A stretch of DNA of 8,325 nt from an uncultured Oxalobacteraceae bacterium (GTDB lineage: Bacteria > Pseudomonadota > Gammaproteobacteria > Burkholderiales > Burkholderiaceae), in the NCBI GenBank assembly GCA_946480015.1, contig CAMLIL010000152.1, positions 1 through 8,325 on the forward strand, written 5' to 3'. Each line of letters opens with the position of its first letter. Position 1 is the stretch's first letter. Made by a program: the position numbers and the translations under genes. The notes under the pieces are model-generated. The model was not told the origin of the DNA. It searched no databases and worked only from the letters and a program-made list of their open reading frames with translations. Shown piece by piece: positions 1 to 5,417 of the stretch.

Positions 1-77
1 CCTTCGAGACCCTGGCGGCTGGCGAGATCGAGGGCGACATCGAGAATCGCCGCCCGGGTAAGCTCGCCCTTACGCAT
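1..77 (-). CDS. TetR/AcrR-family transcriptional regulator, N-terminal fragment (runs off the left edge)
   Basis: Only the first 25 codons are in the window, starting at the ATG at 77–75; the gene continues beyond base 1. The translation begins MRKGELTRAAILDVALDLAS and continues with RQGLE. This is the typical first helix of a TetR-family DNA-binding domain (pattern 'R..IL..A..L....G...'). No other ATG, GTG or TTG is in frame between this ATG and the upstream in-frame stop near 148, so the start is well defined. A weak AGG lies about 8 bases upstream. The ligand and targets cannot be told from this fragment. The gene follows hslR in the same direction after about 230 bases and has its own promoter candidate. 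Confidence 0.8.
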   Translation of the reverse strand, partial: MRKGELTRAAILDVALDLASRQGLE

Positions 78-149
78 GAATTTGCCTGAGGTATTGATGA
101 TGTGCCCGCTAGAAAAAAGAACGCCACTGAATAAATCTGAACGCTCGTA

Positions 150-177
150 CTATTATCCAGGACGTGGCAAATGTCAA
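150..177 (-). promoter_or_regulatory. Candidate sigma-70 promoter for the TetR-family gene
   Basis: On the minus strand a perfect TTGACA (-35) lies at 177–172. An AT-rich TAATAG stands 16 bases downstream at 155–150, overlapping GATAAT at 157–152. Transcription would begin near 143 and give a leader of about 65 bases before the ATG at 77. The -35 is excellent; the -10 is either imperfect (TAATAG) or has too short a spacer (GATAAT, 14 bases), so the exact -10 is uncertain. Confidence 0.45.
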
Positions 178-231
178 ACGGGAACTTAGAGGCGGGTGTC
201 TAGTGATGCGGTGATGCAACCGAATGGGATG

Positions 232-245
232 GCGCTGTACAGCGC
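232..245. promoter_or_regulatory. 14-bp perfect palindrome upstream of the TetR-family gene (possible operator)
   Basis: GCGCTGTACAGCGC is a perfect palindrome with no spacer. It lies about 55 bases upstream of the candidate -35 box of the TetR-family gene. Regulators of that family often bind short palindromes near their own gene, but this site is far from the promoter core, so an operator role is a guess. Just beside it is a tandem GTGATGC repeat at 203–209 and 211–217. Confidence 0.25.
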
Positions 246-284
246 TGCGGCAATGGTGTAGTTTTATTAACAGCCGGACTCCCC

Positions 285-310
285 GCCGTCCCCTCGCACG
301 AGGGGACGGC
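285..310 (-). repeat. GC-rich perfect hairpin at the 3' end of hslR, REP-like
   Basis: A 10-bp perfect inverted repeat (GCCGTCCCCT at 285–294, AGGGGACGGC at 301–310) has a six-base loop that can add further pairs. It starts inside the hslR stop codon (TAG at 312–310). No T-run follows on either strand, so it is not a canonical intrinsic terminator; it could still protect the 3' end of the mRNA or be a REP-like palindrome. The 7-base sequence ACTCCCC flanks it on both sides (278–284 and 312–318). Confidence 0.6.
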
Positions 311-687
311 TACTCCCCGGCCTTGCTCAGCTGGCGCCGGTCGCGTTTGGTCGGACGGCCTTTGATGGTGCTGCCGGGCTCGCGGTACAGGCGCCTGGCT
401 TGCTGATCGTTTTCCCGCATTTCGAGGCTTTTTTCGGTTTCCTGGTACAGCAGCCGCGCCACCGGCGCCGGACCGCGCACGTCGGAAATGGCCAGCACCA
501 CCACTTCCCAGCGGTCGGCGCCGTTATCGATGCTCAGCTTGTCGTCGACCTTGACCGCGCGCGCCGGCTTGATGCGCTCGCCGTCCAGCCGGACCCGGCC
601 CGTGTCGACCGCGTCGGTCGCCAGCGAACGGGTCTTGAAAAAGCGCGCCGCCCACAGCCATTTGTCGATTCGAACGGATTCGTCCAT
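310..687 (-). CDS. hslR: Hsp15-type S4-domain RNA-binding heat-shock protein
   Basis: Predicted protein of 125 residues, close to the usual Hsp15 size (about 130). An S4 RNA-binding domain occupies roughly residues 5–50: RIDKWLWAARFFKTRSLA at 6–23, then GRVRLDGERIKPARAVK. The basic tail has GRPTKRDRR near 110–118, as in the family. Known Hsp15 binds stalled, dissociated 50S subunits carrying peptidyl-tRNA and helps recycle them after heat stress; the same cytoplasmic role is inferred here. An ATG at 711 would add eight residues but lies inside clsB and lacks a ribosome site. The ATG at 687 is preceded by AGGGA and matches the family's first residues, so it was chosen. It lies 16 bases after the clsB stop and is probably cotranscribed with clsB. 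Confidence 0.88.
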   Translation of the reverse strand: MDESVRIDKWLWAARFFKTRSLATDAVDTGRVRLDGERIKPARAVKVDDKLSIDNGADRWEVVVLAISDVRGPAPVARLLYQETEKSLEMRENDQQARRLYREPGSTIKGRPTKRDRRQLSKAGE

Positions 688-703
688 TCTCCAGGATCCC
701 TGT

Positions 704-1864
704 TCAGGCATAGCCGATGGCGAACACGCGCATGGCCAGTTTATAAAAAAAGTACGCCACCTCGTAGCCGGTGCGCCGCATCCAGCCGACGTGCTCGAAC
801 TCGTCCAGGCAAATCATGGTGCCGTCTTCGATTCCGCGCAAAATGTGCTGGCGCACCGATTGGGCGAACCGCTCGTCTTTGACCACCACATTGGCTTCCT
901 GGTTCAAAAACAGCGACAGCCCGTCGCAATTGCTCGACCCGACCGTGGCCCAGTCGTCGTCGACCACCGCTATCTTCGCATGCAGCTGGGTTTTGCGGTA
1001 CTCGTAGACCTTCACGCCATTGGCCAGCAGCTTCGGATAAAACGAGCGCGCCACCATGTCCTGCAGCCAGATTTCGCCCACGCCGATCAGCAGCGACACG
1101 TCCACGCCGCGCCGCGCCGCCAGCGACAGAGCGCGGCGGAACTTGTGGCCGGGGGCGAAATACGGGTTGGCCATCAGGACGCACTTCTTGGCGTGACCGA
1201 TCGCCTGCAGGTAGGCGCGCTGGATCGTATGGCGGTTGCGCAGGCTGTCGCGCACCACGAACGCCGCCTGCACCGCCCCGCCGCCCTCGGTTTCGGGCTC
1301 CTTGCGCATTTCGCGAAACAGATTGAAGCGCTTGAGCAGGCCGAGCCGCCCCATCCTGGCCCACTGCACCTGGGCTTCGTCATGGATGGCGGCCACCAGC
1401 GGGCCCTGCACCTGCACGGCGAAGTCCCAGCGCGGCGCCGGCAGGCGCTTGGCGATGTCGTAGTCGCAGTACCAGTCGTCGTTGACGTTGATGCCACCCA
1501 CGAACGCGACTTCGCGGTCGATCACGGCGACCTTGCGGTGGGTGCGCGCCACGCCGCGCCGGAACCAGGGATTGAAGGCGCGAAAGCGCACATTGGCTTC
1601 GGCGAACGATGCCGACAGGCGCTTGACCTGGCGCTGCCCGGTGCCCCACCAGTCGGCCACCACGCGCACGCGCACGCCGCGCGCGCCGGCGCGCTTGAGC
1701 GCCGCTTCGACCTGCTGGCCGACCGCGTCGTTCTCGAAGATATAGGTCTCGAACACGATGTCTTGCTCGGCCCGGTCGATCGCCGCCAGCAGCGCGGGGA
1801 ACAGGGCCAGTCCGGTTTCCAGCAGGGTGATGTCGTTATCGGCCGTATAGTGAGGCGCGCGCAT
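704..1864 (-). CDS. clsB: Cardiolipin synthase B-type phospholipase D-family protein
   Basis: Predicted protein of 386 residues, slightly shorter than E. coli ClsB (about 413). It carries two PLD HKD motifs: HRKVAVID with H109, K111, D116, and HAKIAVVD with H295, K297, D302. Each is followed by the usual glycine/asparagine segment (GGINVNDD at 123–130, GSSNCD at 309–314). Family enzymes join phospholipids by phosphatidyl transfer to make cardiolipin at the inner membrane; ClsB can also make phosphatidylglycerol by head-group exchange. The last about 20 residues (YFFYKLAMRVFAIGYA) are hydrophobic. It has no N-terminal transmembrane pair, unlike ClsA. It starts 3 bases after the stop of the EEP gene, with a weak TAGG ribosome site, and is followed at once by hslR. 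The ybhP–clsB pairing is also seen in E. coli. Substrate choice cannot be read from sequence. Confidence 0.9.
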   Translation of the reverse strand: MRAPHYTADNDITLLETGLALFPALLAAIDRAEQDIVFETYIFENDAVGQQVEAALKRAGARGVRVRVVADWWGTGQRQVKRLSASFAEANVRFRAFNPWFRRGVARTHRKVAVIDREVAFVGGINVNDDWYCDYDIAKRLPAPRWDFAVQVQGPLVAAIHDEAQVQWARMGRLGLLKRFNLFREMRKEPETEGGGAVQAAFVVRDSLRNRHTIQRAYLQAIGHAKKCVLMANPYFAPGHKFRRALSLAARRGVDVSLLIGVGEIWLQDMVARSFYPKLLANGVKVYEYRKTQLHAKIAVVDDDWATVGSSNCDGLSLFLNQEANVVVKDERFAQSVRQHILRGIEDGTMICLDEFEHVGWMRRTGYEVAYFFYKLAMRVFAIGYA

Positions 1865-1867
1865 GGC

Positions 1868-2680
1868 CTACGCCAGCTTGAGATTGGCGACGATCGGTGC
1901 GTGGTCGGACAAGGTGGCCCACAGCGGCCCGGCTTTGACCTCGGCGCATTCGACCTTGAAGCCGCGCACGTAGATGCGGTCGAGCCGGAAGAACGGCAGC
2001 GCGGCCGGGAAGGTGCGCGCCGGGATCACGCGCTGTTCGCGGCCCGAAAAGGCGCGCGCCAGTTCGCCCAGCTTGGAGCGCGGCCCCAGTTCGTCGAACA
2101 CTTCGACCACGCCGAGCTCCTTGCGCAGCCGGTCCGACAGCGTGTTGCGCCAGTCGTTGAAGTCGCCCGCGATGATCACCGGCTCGTTGTTCGCGGCCGA
2201 TTCGTTGACGCAGTCGATCAGCGCCTGCGATTGGCGTACCCGGCCGCCCTCGAACAGGCCCAGATGCACCACATAGCAGTGCACCGGCCCGACCGGCGAC
2301 TCGACGATGCAGTGCAAGATGCCGCGCTGCTCGTAGGCGTGGTCGGACACGTCGTGGTTGGCGGTATTGGCAATCGGGAAACTCGACAGCAGCGCATTGC
2401 CATGGTGGCCGTCGTCGTAGACCGCGTTCATTCCATACGCGCAGTGATGCGAGTCGCCGGCGAAATATTCGTGCTGCGCCGTGACCGGCCAGTGGCGCTT
2501 GCCAAGGGTTTCTTCACCGAACTGGGCGTGATAGCGGTCGTGCCGCCCCTGCACTTCCTGCAGGAACACGACATCGGCATTGAATTGATTGATGGCCTTT
2601 TTCAGCGCCAGCACGCGCGGCGTGCTGCGGATCGAGGACACGCCTTTGTGGATATTGTAGGTAGCGACACGGATCTTCAT
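1868..2680 (-). CDS. ybhP: YbhP-like endonuclease/exonuclease/phosphatase (EEP) family protein
   Basis: Predicted protein of 270 residues covering one full EEP domain. The metal and catalytic motifs are in order: TYNIHKG with N9, LQEV with E42, GNALLS at 94–99, H139 in VVHLGLFEG, GDFNDW at 172–177 (D173, N175), LDRIYV with D234, and SDHAPIV with D259/H260. All key residues are present, so an active Mg-dependent phosphodiesterase or phosphatase is expected. The substrate is unknown; proximity to clsB suggests a lipid or membrane-linked phosphodiester, but nucleic acid is also possible. There is no signal peptide, so it is probably cytoplasmic. The ATG at 2680 begins MKIRVATYNI, the normal family start. 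It is followed 3 bases later by clsB, so the two are almost certainly one operon. Confidence 0.87.
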   Translation of the reverse strand: MKIRVATYNIHKGVSSIRSTPRVLALKKAINQFNADVVFLQEVQGRHDRYHAQFGEETLGKRHWPVTAQHEYFAGDSHHCAYGMNAVYDDGHHGNALLSSFPIANTANHDVSDHAYEQRGILHCIVESPVGPVHCYVVHLGLFEGGRVRQSQALIDCVNESAANNEPVIIAGDFNDWRNTLSDRLRKELGVVEVFDELGPRSKLGELARAFSGREQRVIPARTFPAALPFFRLDRIYVRGFKVECAEVKAGPLWATLSDHAPIVANLKLA

Positions 2681-2784
2681 GGAACCATTCTAACCCCATC
2701 AGCGCACGCTTTTCAGCCGGGAACGCTATCGTGCGCGCCGGATACCACTTTGCAACCCGGCAAGCACCGTTCCGGCCGCCCAAA

Positions 2785-3693
2785 CTAGAGCAGGTTTGTG
2801 GACAATGATACTTGCAACACGGCCCGGGCGGCGGCCAGCACTTGCTCGCTCAGCATTTCCATCTTGGGCGACTGGACCCGCCAGGCGTGCCAGTAAAGCG
2901 CGACGTCGGTCGGCTTGCCGGGCGCCAGATCGACCAGTTCGCCGCGTTCCATGGCGTCGCCGAAGTGCAGTTCCGGCACCATGCCGTAGCCGAGTCCGAG
3001 CTTGATTGCGTTCACGAAAGCCTCGCTGGACGGGATGTAGTGGCAGCGATAGCTGCCCGGCGGCAGGCCCAGTTCGCGCTGGAGAAAACTCGCTTGCAGC
3101 GCGTCCTTGCGGTCGAACACCATCACCGGCGCATGGCGCGCGGCGGCCCGCTCCAGGCCGCCGGGAAACCAGCGCTGGGCAAAAGCGGGTGAAGCCAGCA
3201 GGCGGTAGCGCATCGCGCCGAGCGCTGCCACGGTGCAGCCGCGCATGGTTTCGCTTTCGCTCGATACCCCCGCCAGCGCCCTGCCCTGCGCCAGCAGCGC
3301 GAAGGTGTGGTCCTGATCGTCGAGCGTGATGTCGAGCAGGATCTGCTGTGCGATCAGGAAGTTGGCCAGGCCCGGCAGCAGCCAGGTGGCCAAGGTGTCG
3401 TTGTTGACGGCCAGCGCCACGCTCAGGGGCTCGGCCTGCTGCTGGTCGAGACCGGCTTTGAATTCGGCGTCGAGCAGGCGGCTGCGGCGCAGATACTGCA
3501 CCAGATATTGACCGGCCCTGGTGGCCCGGCAGGGCCTGGCACGCACGATCAGCGGCGTGCCCAGCTCGCCTTCCAGTGCCGTCACCCGTTGCGACACCGC
3601 CGACGGCGTCAGGTGCAGCAGGGCCGCAGCCTGCTCGAAGCTGCCGCTGTCGATCACCGCCATCACGGCGTCACCCTTGCGCTGGTCGATCAT
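2785..3693 (-). CDS. argP: ArgP/LysG-type LysR-family transcriptional regulator
   Basis: Predicted protein of 302 residues, the standard LysR-family length. The winged helix-turn-helix lies at about 8–60, with SGSFEQAAALLHLTPSAVSQRVTALE at 16–41 as the recognition region. The effector domain begins near 90 with VNNDTLATWLLPGL (97–110), a segment characteristic of ArgP/IciA/LysG proteins. Family members sense arginine or lysine and activate a divergent LysE-family exporter, and the gene next door on the opposite strand is exactly that. The ATG at 3693 is the only reasonable start: the same frame has a TGA four codons upstream. No clear ribosome site precedes it. The 104 bases downstream before the EEP gene hold no clear terminator. 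The effector (arginine, lysine or both) cannot be decided here. Confidence 0.88.
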   Translation of the reverse strand: MIDQRKGDAVMAVIDSGSFEQAAALLHLTPSAVSQRVTALEGELGTPLIVRARPCRATRAGQYLVQYLRRSRLLDAEFKAGLDQQQAEPLSVALAVNNDTLATWLLPGLANFLIAQQILLDITLDDQDHTFALLAQGRALAGVSSESETMRGCTVAALGAMRYRLLASPAFAQRWFPGGLERAAARHAPVMVFDRKDALQASFLQRELGLPPGSYRCHYIPSSEAFVNAIKLGLGYGMVPELHFGDAMERGELVDLAPGKPTDVALYWHAWRVQSPKMEMLSEQVLAAARAVLQVSLSTNLL

Positions 3694-3710
3694 TAGGAAA
3701 ATTCAGGTAT

Positions 3711-3726
3711 GTTTAAAAAGTTTAAC
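3711..3726. promoter_or_regulatory. Imperfect palindrome between argP and argO, likely regulator site
   Basis: GTTTAAAAAGTTTAAC is a 16-base imperfect palindrome (GTT…AAC ends, AT-rich centre) in the 95-base divergent gap. LysR-family proteins bind AT-rich dyads in such gaps. It overlaps a possible plus-strand -35, TTAACA at 3722–3727 (5 of 6 matches to TTGACA), with a poor -10, TATTCC, at 3746–3751 after 18 bases. A regulator-dependent promoter often has such a weak -10. The site lies about 18–33 bases upstream of the argP start, so argP autorepression would also fit. Confidence 0.4.
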
Positions 3727-3788
3727 AACGCTACGTTTTCCTGACTATTCCACAGACAATGGGCTCCAGTCAATTCGGGGAGACCATG

Positions 3789-4394
3789 ATGGGAAGCGCT
3801 TACTTGCAAGGCCTGGGTGTGTGCGCCGGCCTGATCGTGGCCATTGGCGCACAGAACGCCCATGTGCTGCGGATGGGAATCGCGCGCCACCATGTGGCGC
3901 TGACGGTGGCCACCTGCATCGCCATCGACGTGCTGCTGATTTGCCTCGGCGTGGCCGGCATGGGCGCGCTGATCGAGACTTCGCCGCGCCTGATGGCGGC
4001 GGTGCGTTGGACCGGTGCGGCTTTTCTGCTCTGGTACGGCGTGCGCAGCTGGCGCGCGGCCTTTTCCAGTCAGGCGATGGGTGCGATCGCCGCGCTGGCC
4101 AGGCCGGGCCTGCGCAAGGCCTGGCTGACCGTGGCGGCGCTGTCGCTGCTCAATCCCCACGTCTACCTGGACACGCTGGTGCTGATGGGCGGCATCGGTG
4201 CACGCCTGCCCCCCGATCAGCGCCCCGGCTTCATGGCTGGCGCCATCAGCGCGTCGGTGGCGTGGTTCTGCCTGATCGGCTTCGGGGCCGCCACGCTGGC
4301 GCCAGTACTGAACCGGCCCGTGGTCTGGCGCTGCATCGATCTGCTCACGGGAGCGATGATGTTCTGGCTGGCTGCCTCGCTGATGGTTAACTAG
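3789..4394 (+). CDS. argO: ArgO/LysE-family basic amino-acid exporter
   Basis: Predicted membrane protein of 201 residues, the normal LysE-family length, with about six hydrophobic segments (roughly 4–24, 38–60, 66–88, 112–136, 146–171, 178–199). The N-terminal signature LIVAIGAQNAHVLRMGI (15–31) matches the LysE/ArgO 'IGPQN.FVLRQG' motif, and LNPHVYLDT at 121–129 is the second conserved block. Family members export arginine or lysine from the cytoplasm. ATG codons lie in frame at 3759, 3786 and 3789; GGGGAG at 3777–3782 is six bases before 3789, so 3789 was chosen. It is divergent from the argP-like regulator. Its stop codon lies inside the 3' end of the convergent beta-helix gene (8-bp overlap). 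It is the only plus-strand gene in the window. Specificity within the LysE superfamily is inferred from the regulator pairing. Confidence 0.88.
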   Translation: MGSAYLQGLGVCAGLIVAIGAQNAHVLRMGIARHHVALTVATCIAIDVLLICLGVAGMGALIETSPRLMAAVRWTGAAFLLWYGVRSWRAAFSSQAMGAIAALARPGLRKAWLTVAALSLLNPHVYLDTLVLMGGIGARLPPDQRPGFMAGAISASVAWFCLIGFGAATLAPVLNRPVVWRCIDLLTGAMMFWLAASLMVN

Positions 4395-4797
4395 AACAAG
4401 CGCGCCACGCGAGCCGCACGCCATCGATGCGGCCGATGGCCGCGCCGGCGCCGCAATACAGGCCGCCGCCGGCACCCTGCCACACCAGCCTGCAGCGTCC
4501 GGGGTTGCCGATATTGCCGACGATGGACAGGCGGATGCCGTCGGGGTGGCGCAGATCGACCATGCCGCGCTGCGCATGCACGCCATCGGCCAGGCGGATG
4601 GTGACGCGCGCGCCAGGCCTGATGTGCCACAGCGCGACAGCATCGAGGGCGCCGGCGAGGTCCAGTCCGAAGTCGGCCGGCCACAGCTCGACGTGGGCTC
4701 CGTCCGGCACGGTCCATGCGCGCGCGACCGGCGCGGCCGCGCTGCGCGTACCGAGCGCCAGCGCCGCCATGCCAATGAGGAGTTCCCGGCGTTTCAT
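4387..4797 (-). CDS. Exported protein with the start of a parallel beta-helix (pectin-lyase-like) domain, apparently truncated
   Basis: Predicted protein of 136 residues. The N-terminus MKRRELLIGMAALALGTRSA is an export signal with twin arginines (R3, R4), a hydrophobic core and an AAA|P cleavage site near residue 22; Sec or Tat export is possible. Residues 64–130 (RVTIRLADGVHAQRGMVDL, then HPDGIRLSIVGNIGNP, and later GRIDGVRL) resemble the first coils of right-handed beta-helix proteins, where an 'adGvh…v…hpdG…i.iiGn' pattern opens a domain of usually several hundred residues. Here the reading frame ends after about three coils with WRACSS, inside the argO stop region, so the domain looks cut short. 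The gene is joined to its upstream neighbour by an ATGA overlap. In surface-polysaccharide clusters such proteins may bind or cleave glycans; no activity can be claimed for this remnant. Confidence 0.6.
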   Translation of the reverse strand: MKRRELLIGMAALALGTRSAAAPVARAWTVPDGAHVELWPADFGLDLAGALDAVALWHIRPGARVTIRLADGVHAQRGMVDLRHPDGIRLSIVGNIGNPGRCRLVWQGAGGGLYCGAGAAIGRIDGVRLAWRACSS

Positions 4798-5417
4798 GCG
4801 CGCTCGGGATGGAAGTGCTGCATGGCCAGTTCGGGCTTGTCGGTGCACAGCGCCAGATTGGGGTGCGCCGCAAGCCGGCGCAGCGAGGTCCACAAGGCCG
4901 ATGGATCGCGGCCATGCAGCTCGGGCGAAACCACGCACACGCGCTTGCCGCGTGCGAGCAGATCTTCGATCACGGTGCGTCCATACCATTGGCCTTCGAA
5001 GCTGTCGAGCCAAACCCCGGCGCAGGCGTCCAGGCAGGCCGGCCGCGGTTCGATGTCGGACAGACGCGTGTACACGGGATTGCCGGCGGCCAGGTGGGCG
5101 CGCAGATCCGGTACCGCCATATCGAAGGCGAACCATTCGCCCTGATAGTCGCGCATGGCGCGCGCCAGCAGGGCCGCCAGGCCGGCGCTCCTGATGTTGA
5201 GGGCCAGCGGCAGGTGGCGCCGTCTGGCCAGGTGCAGGAAGGCATCGAGTCCCATTTCGCCGCCGAGCGGCAGCTCGTGCGCGATCACCAGCTGGCCGAG
5301 ACTGTCGCGCACCTCGGTCGCGCTGCCGAAGCCGAGTGCGAAGGAGCGTGCGAATGCGGCCACGCTGTTGCGCTCCTCCGGATTTTTCCAGCAGCCGCAG
5401 TGCGAGATCACGTTCAT
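4794..5417 (-). CDS. Glycerophosphodiester phosphodiesterase-like (GDPD/TIM-barrel) protein of a polysaccharide cluster
   Basis: Predicted protein of 207 residues, resembling a GDPD-like subfamily found beside LPS/capsule genes. The N-terminal ISHCG (4–8) stands where GDPDs have 'HRG'. NSVAAF at 17–22 matches 'NT..AF'. GFGSATEVRD (29–38) and LVIAHE (43–48) stand where the subfamily has 'ETD.RD' and 'LVISHD'. Further subfamily blocks are LNIRSAGL (73–80), FAFDMAVPDL (96–105), VWLDSFEGQWY (135–145), SPELHGR (164–170) and LCTDKPELA (190–198). Several acidic metal ligands appear changed, so activity is doubtful. The same frame stays open upstream to 5513, but the ATG at 5417 has a GGAG seven bases upstream and starts where the family starts. 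It overlaps the WavE-like gene (ATGA) upstream and the beta-helix gene (ATGA) downstream. Substrate unknown. Confidence 0.65.
   Translation of the reverse strand: MNVISHCGCWKNPEERNSVAAFARSFALGFGSATEVRDSLGQLVIAHELPLGGEMGLDAFLHLARRRHLPLALNIRSAGLAALLARAMRDYQGEWFAFDMAVPDLRAHLAAGNPVYTRLSDIEPRPACLDACAGVWLDSFEGQWYGRTVIEDLLARGKRVCVVSPELHGRDPSALWTSLRRLAAHPNLALCTDKPELAMQHFHPERA

Noticed and set aside
285..310. Hairpin as a Rho-independent terminator of hslR
   Set aside because: No T-run follows the stem on the transcribed strand, so it was listed as a hairpin/REP-like repeat instead.
688..711. Longer hslR start at the ATG at 711
   Set aside because: It overlaps the clsB stop, has no ribosome site and adds residues not found in Hsp15 proteins; the ATG at 687 fits better.
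2702..2736. Inverted repeat GCGCACG/CGTGCGC between argP and the EEP gene as a terminator
   Set aside because: A 7-bp stem with a loop of about 21 bases and no T-run is too weak to call in GC-rich DNA.
488..2788. Very long plus-strand open frame (about 766 codons) opposite hslR, clsB and the EEP gene
   Set aside because: It is antisense to three genes with clear family motifs; its translation is rich in H, R, A and D without recognisable domains, as expected for a shadow frame in GC-rich DNA.
3693..4775. Minus-strand open frame of about 360 codons across argO
   Set aside because: It is antisense to argO and out of frame with the beta-helix gene it partly overlaps; no domain is visible in it, and argO has clear LysE-family motifs.
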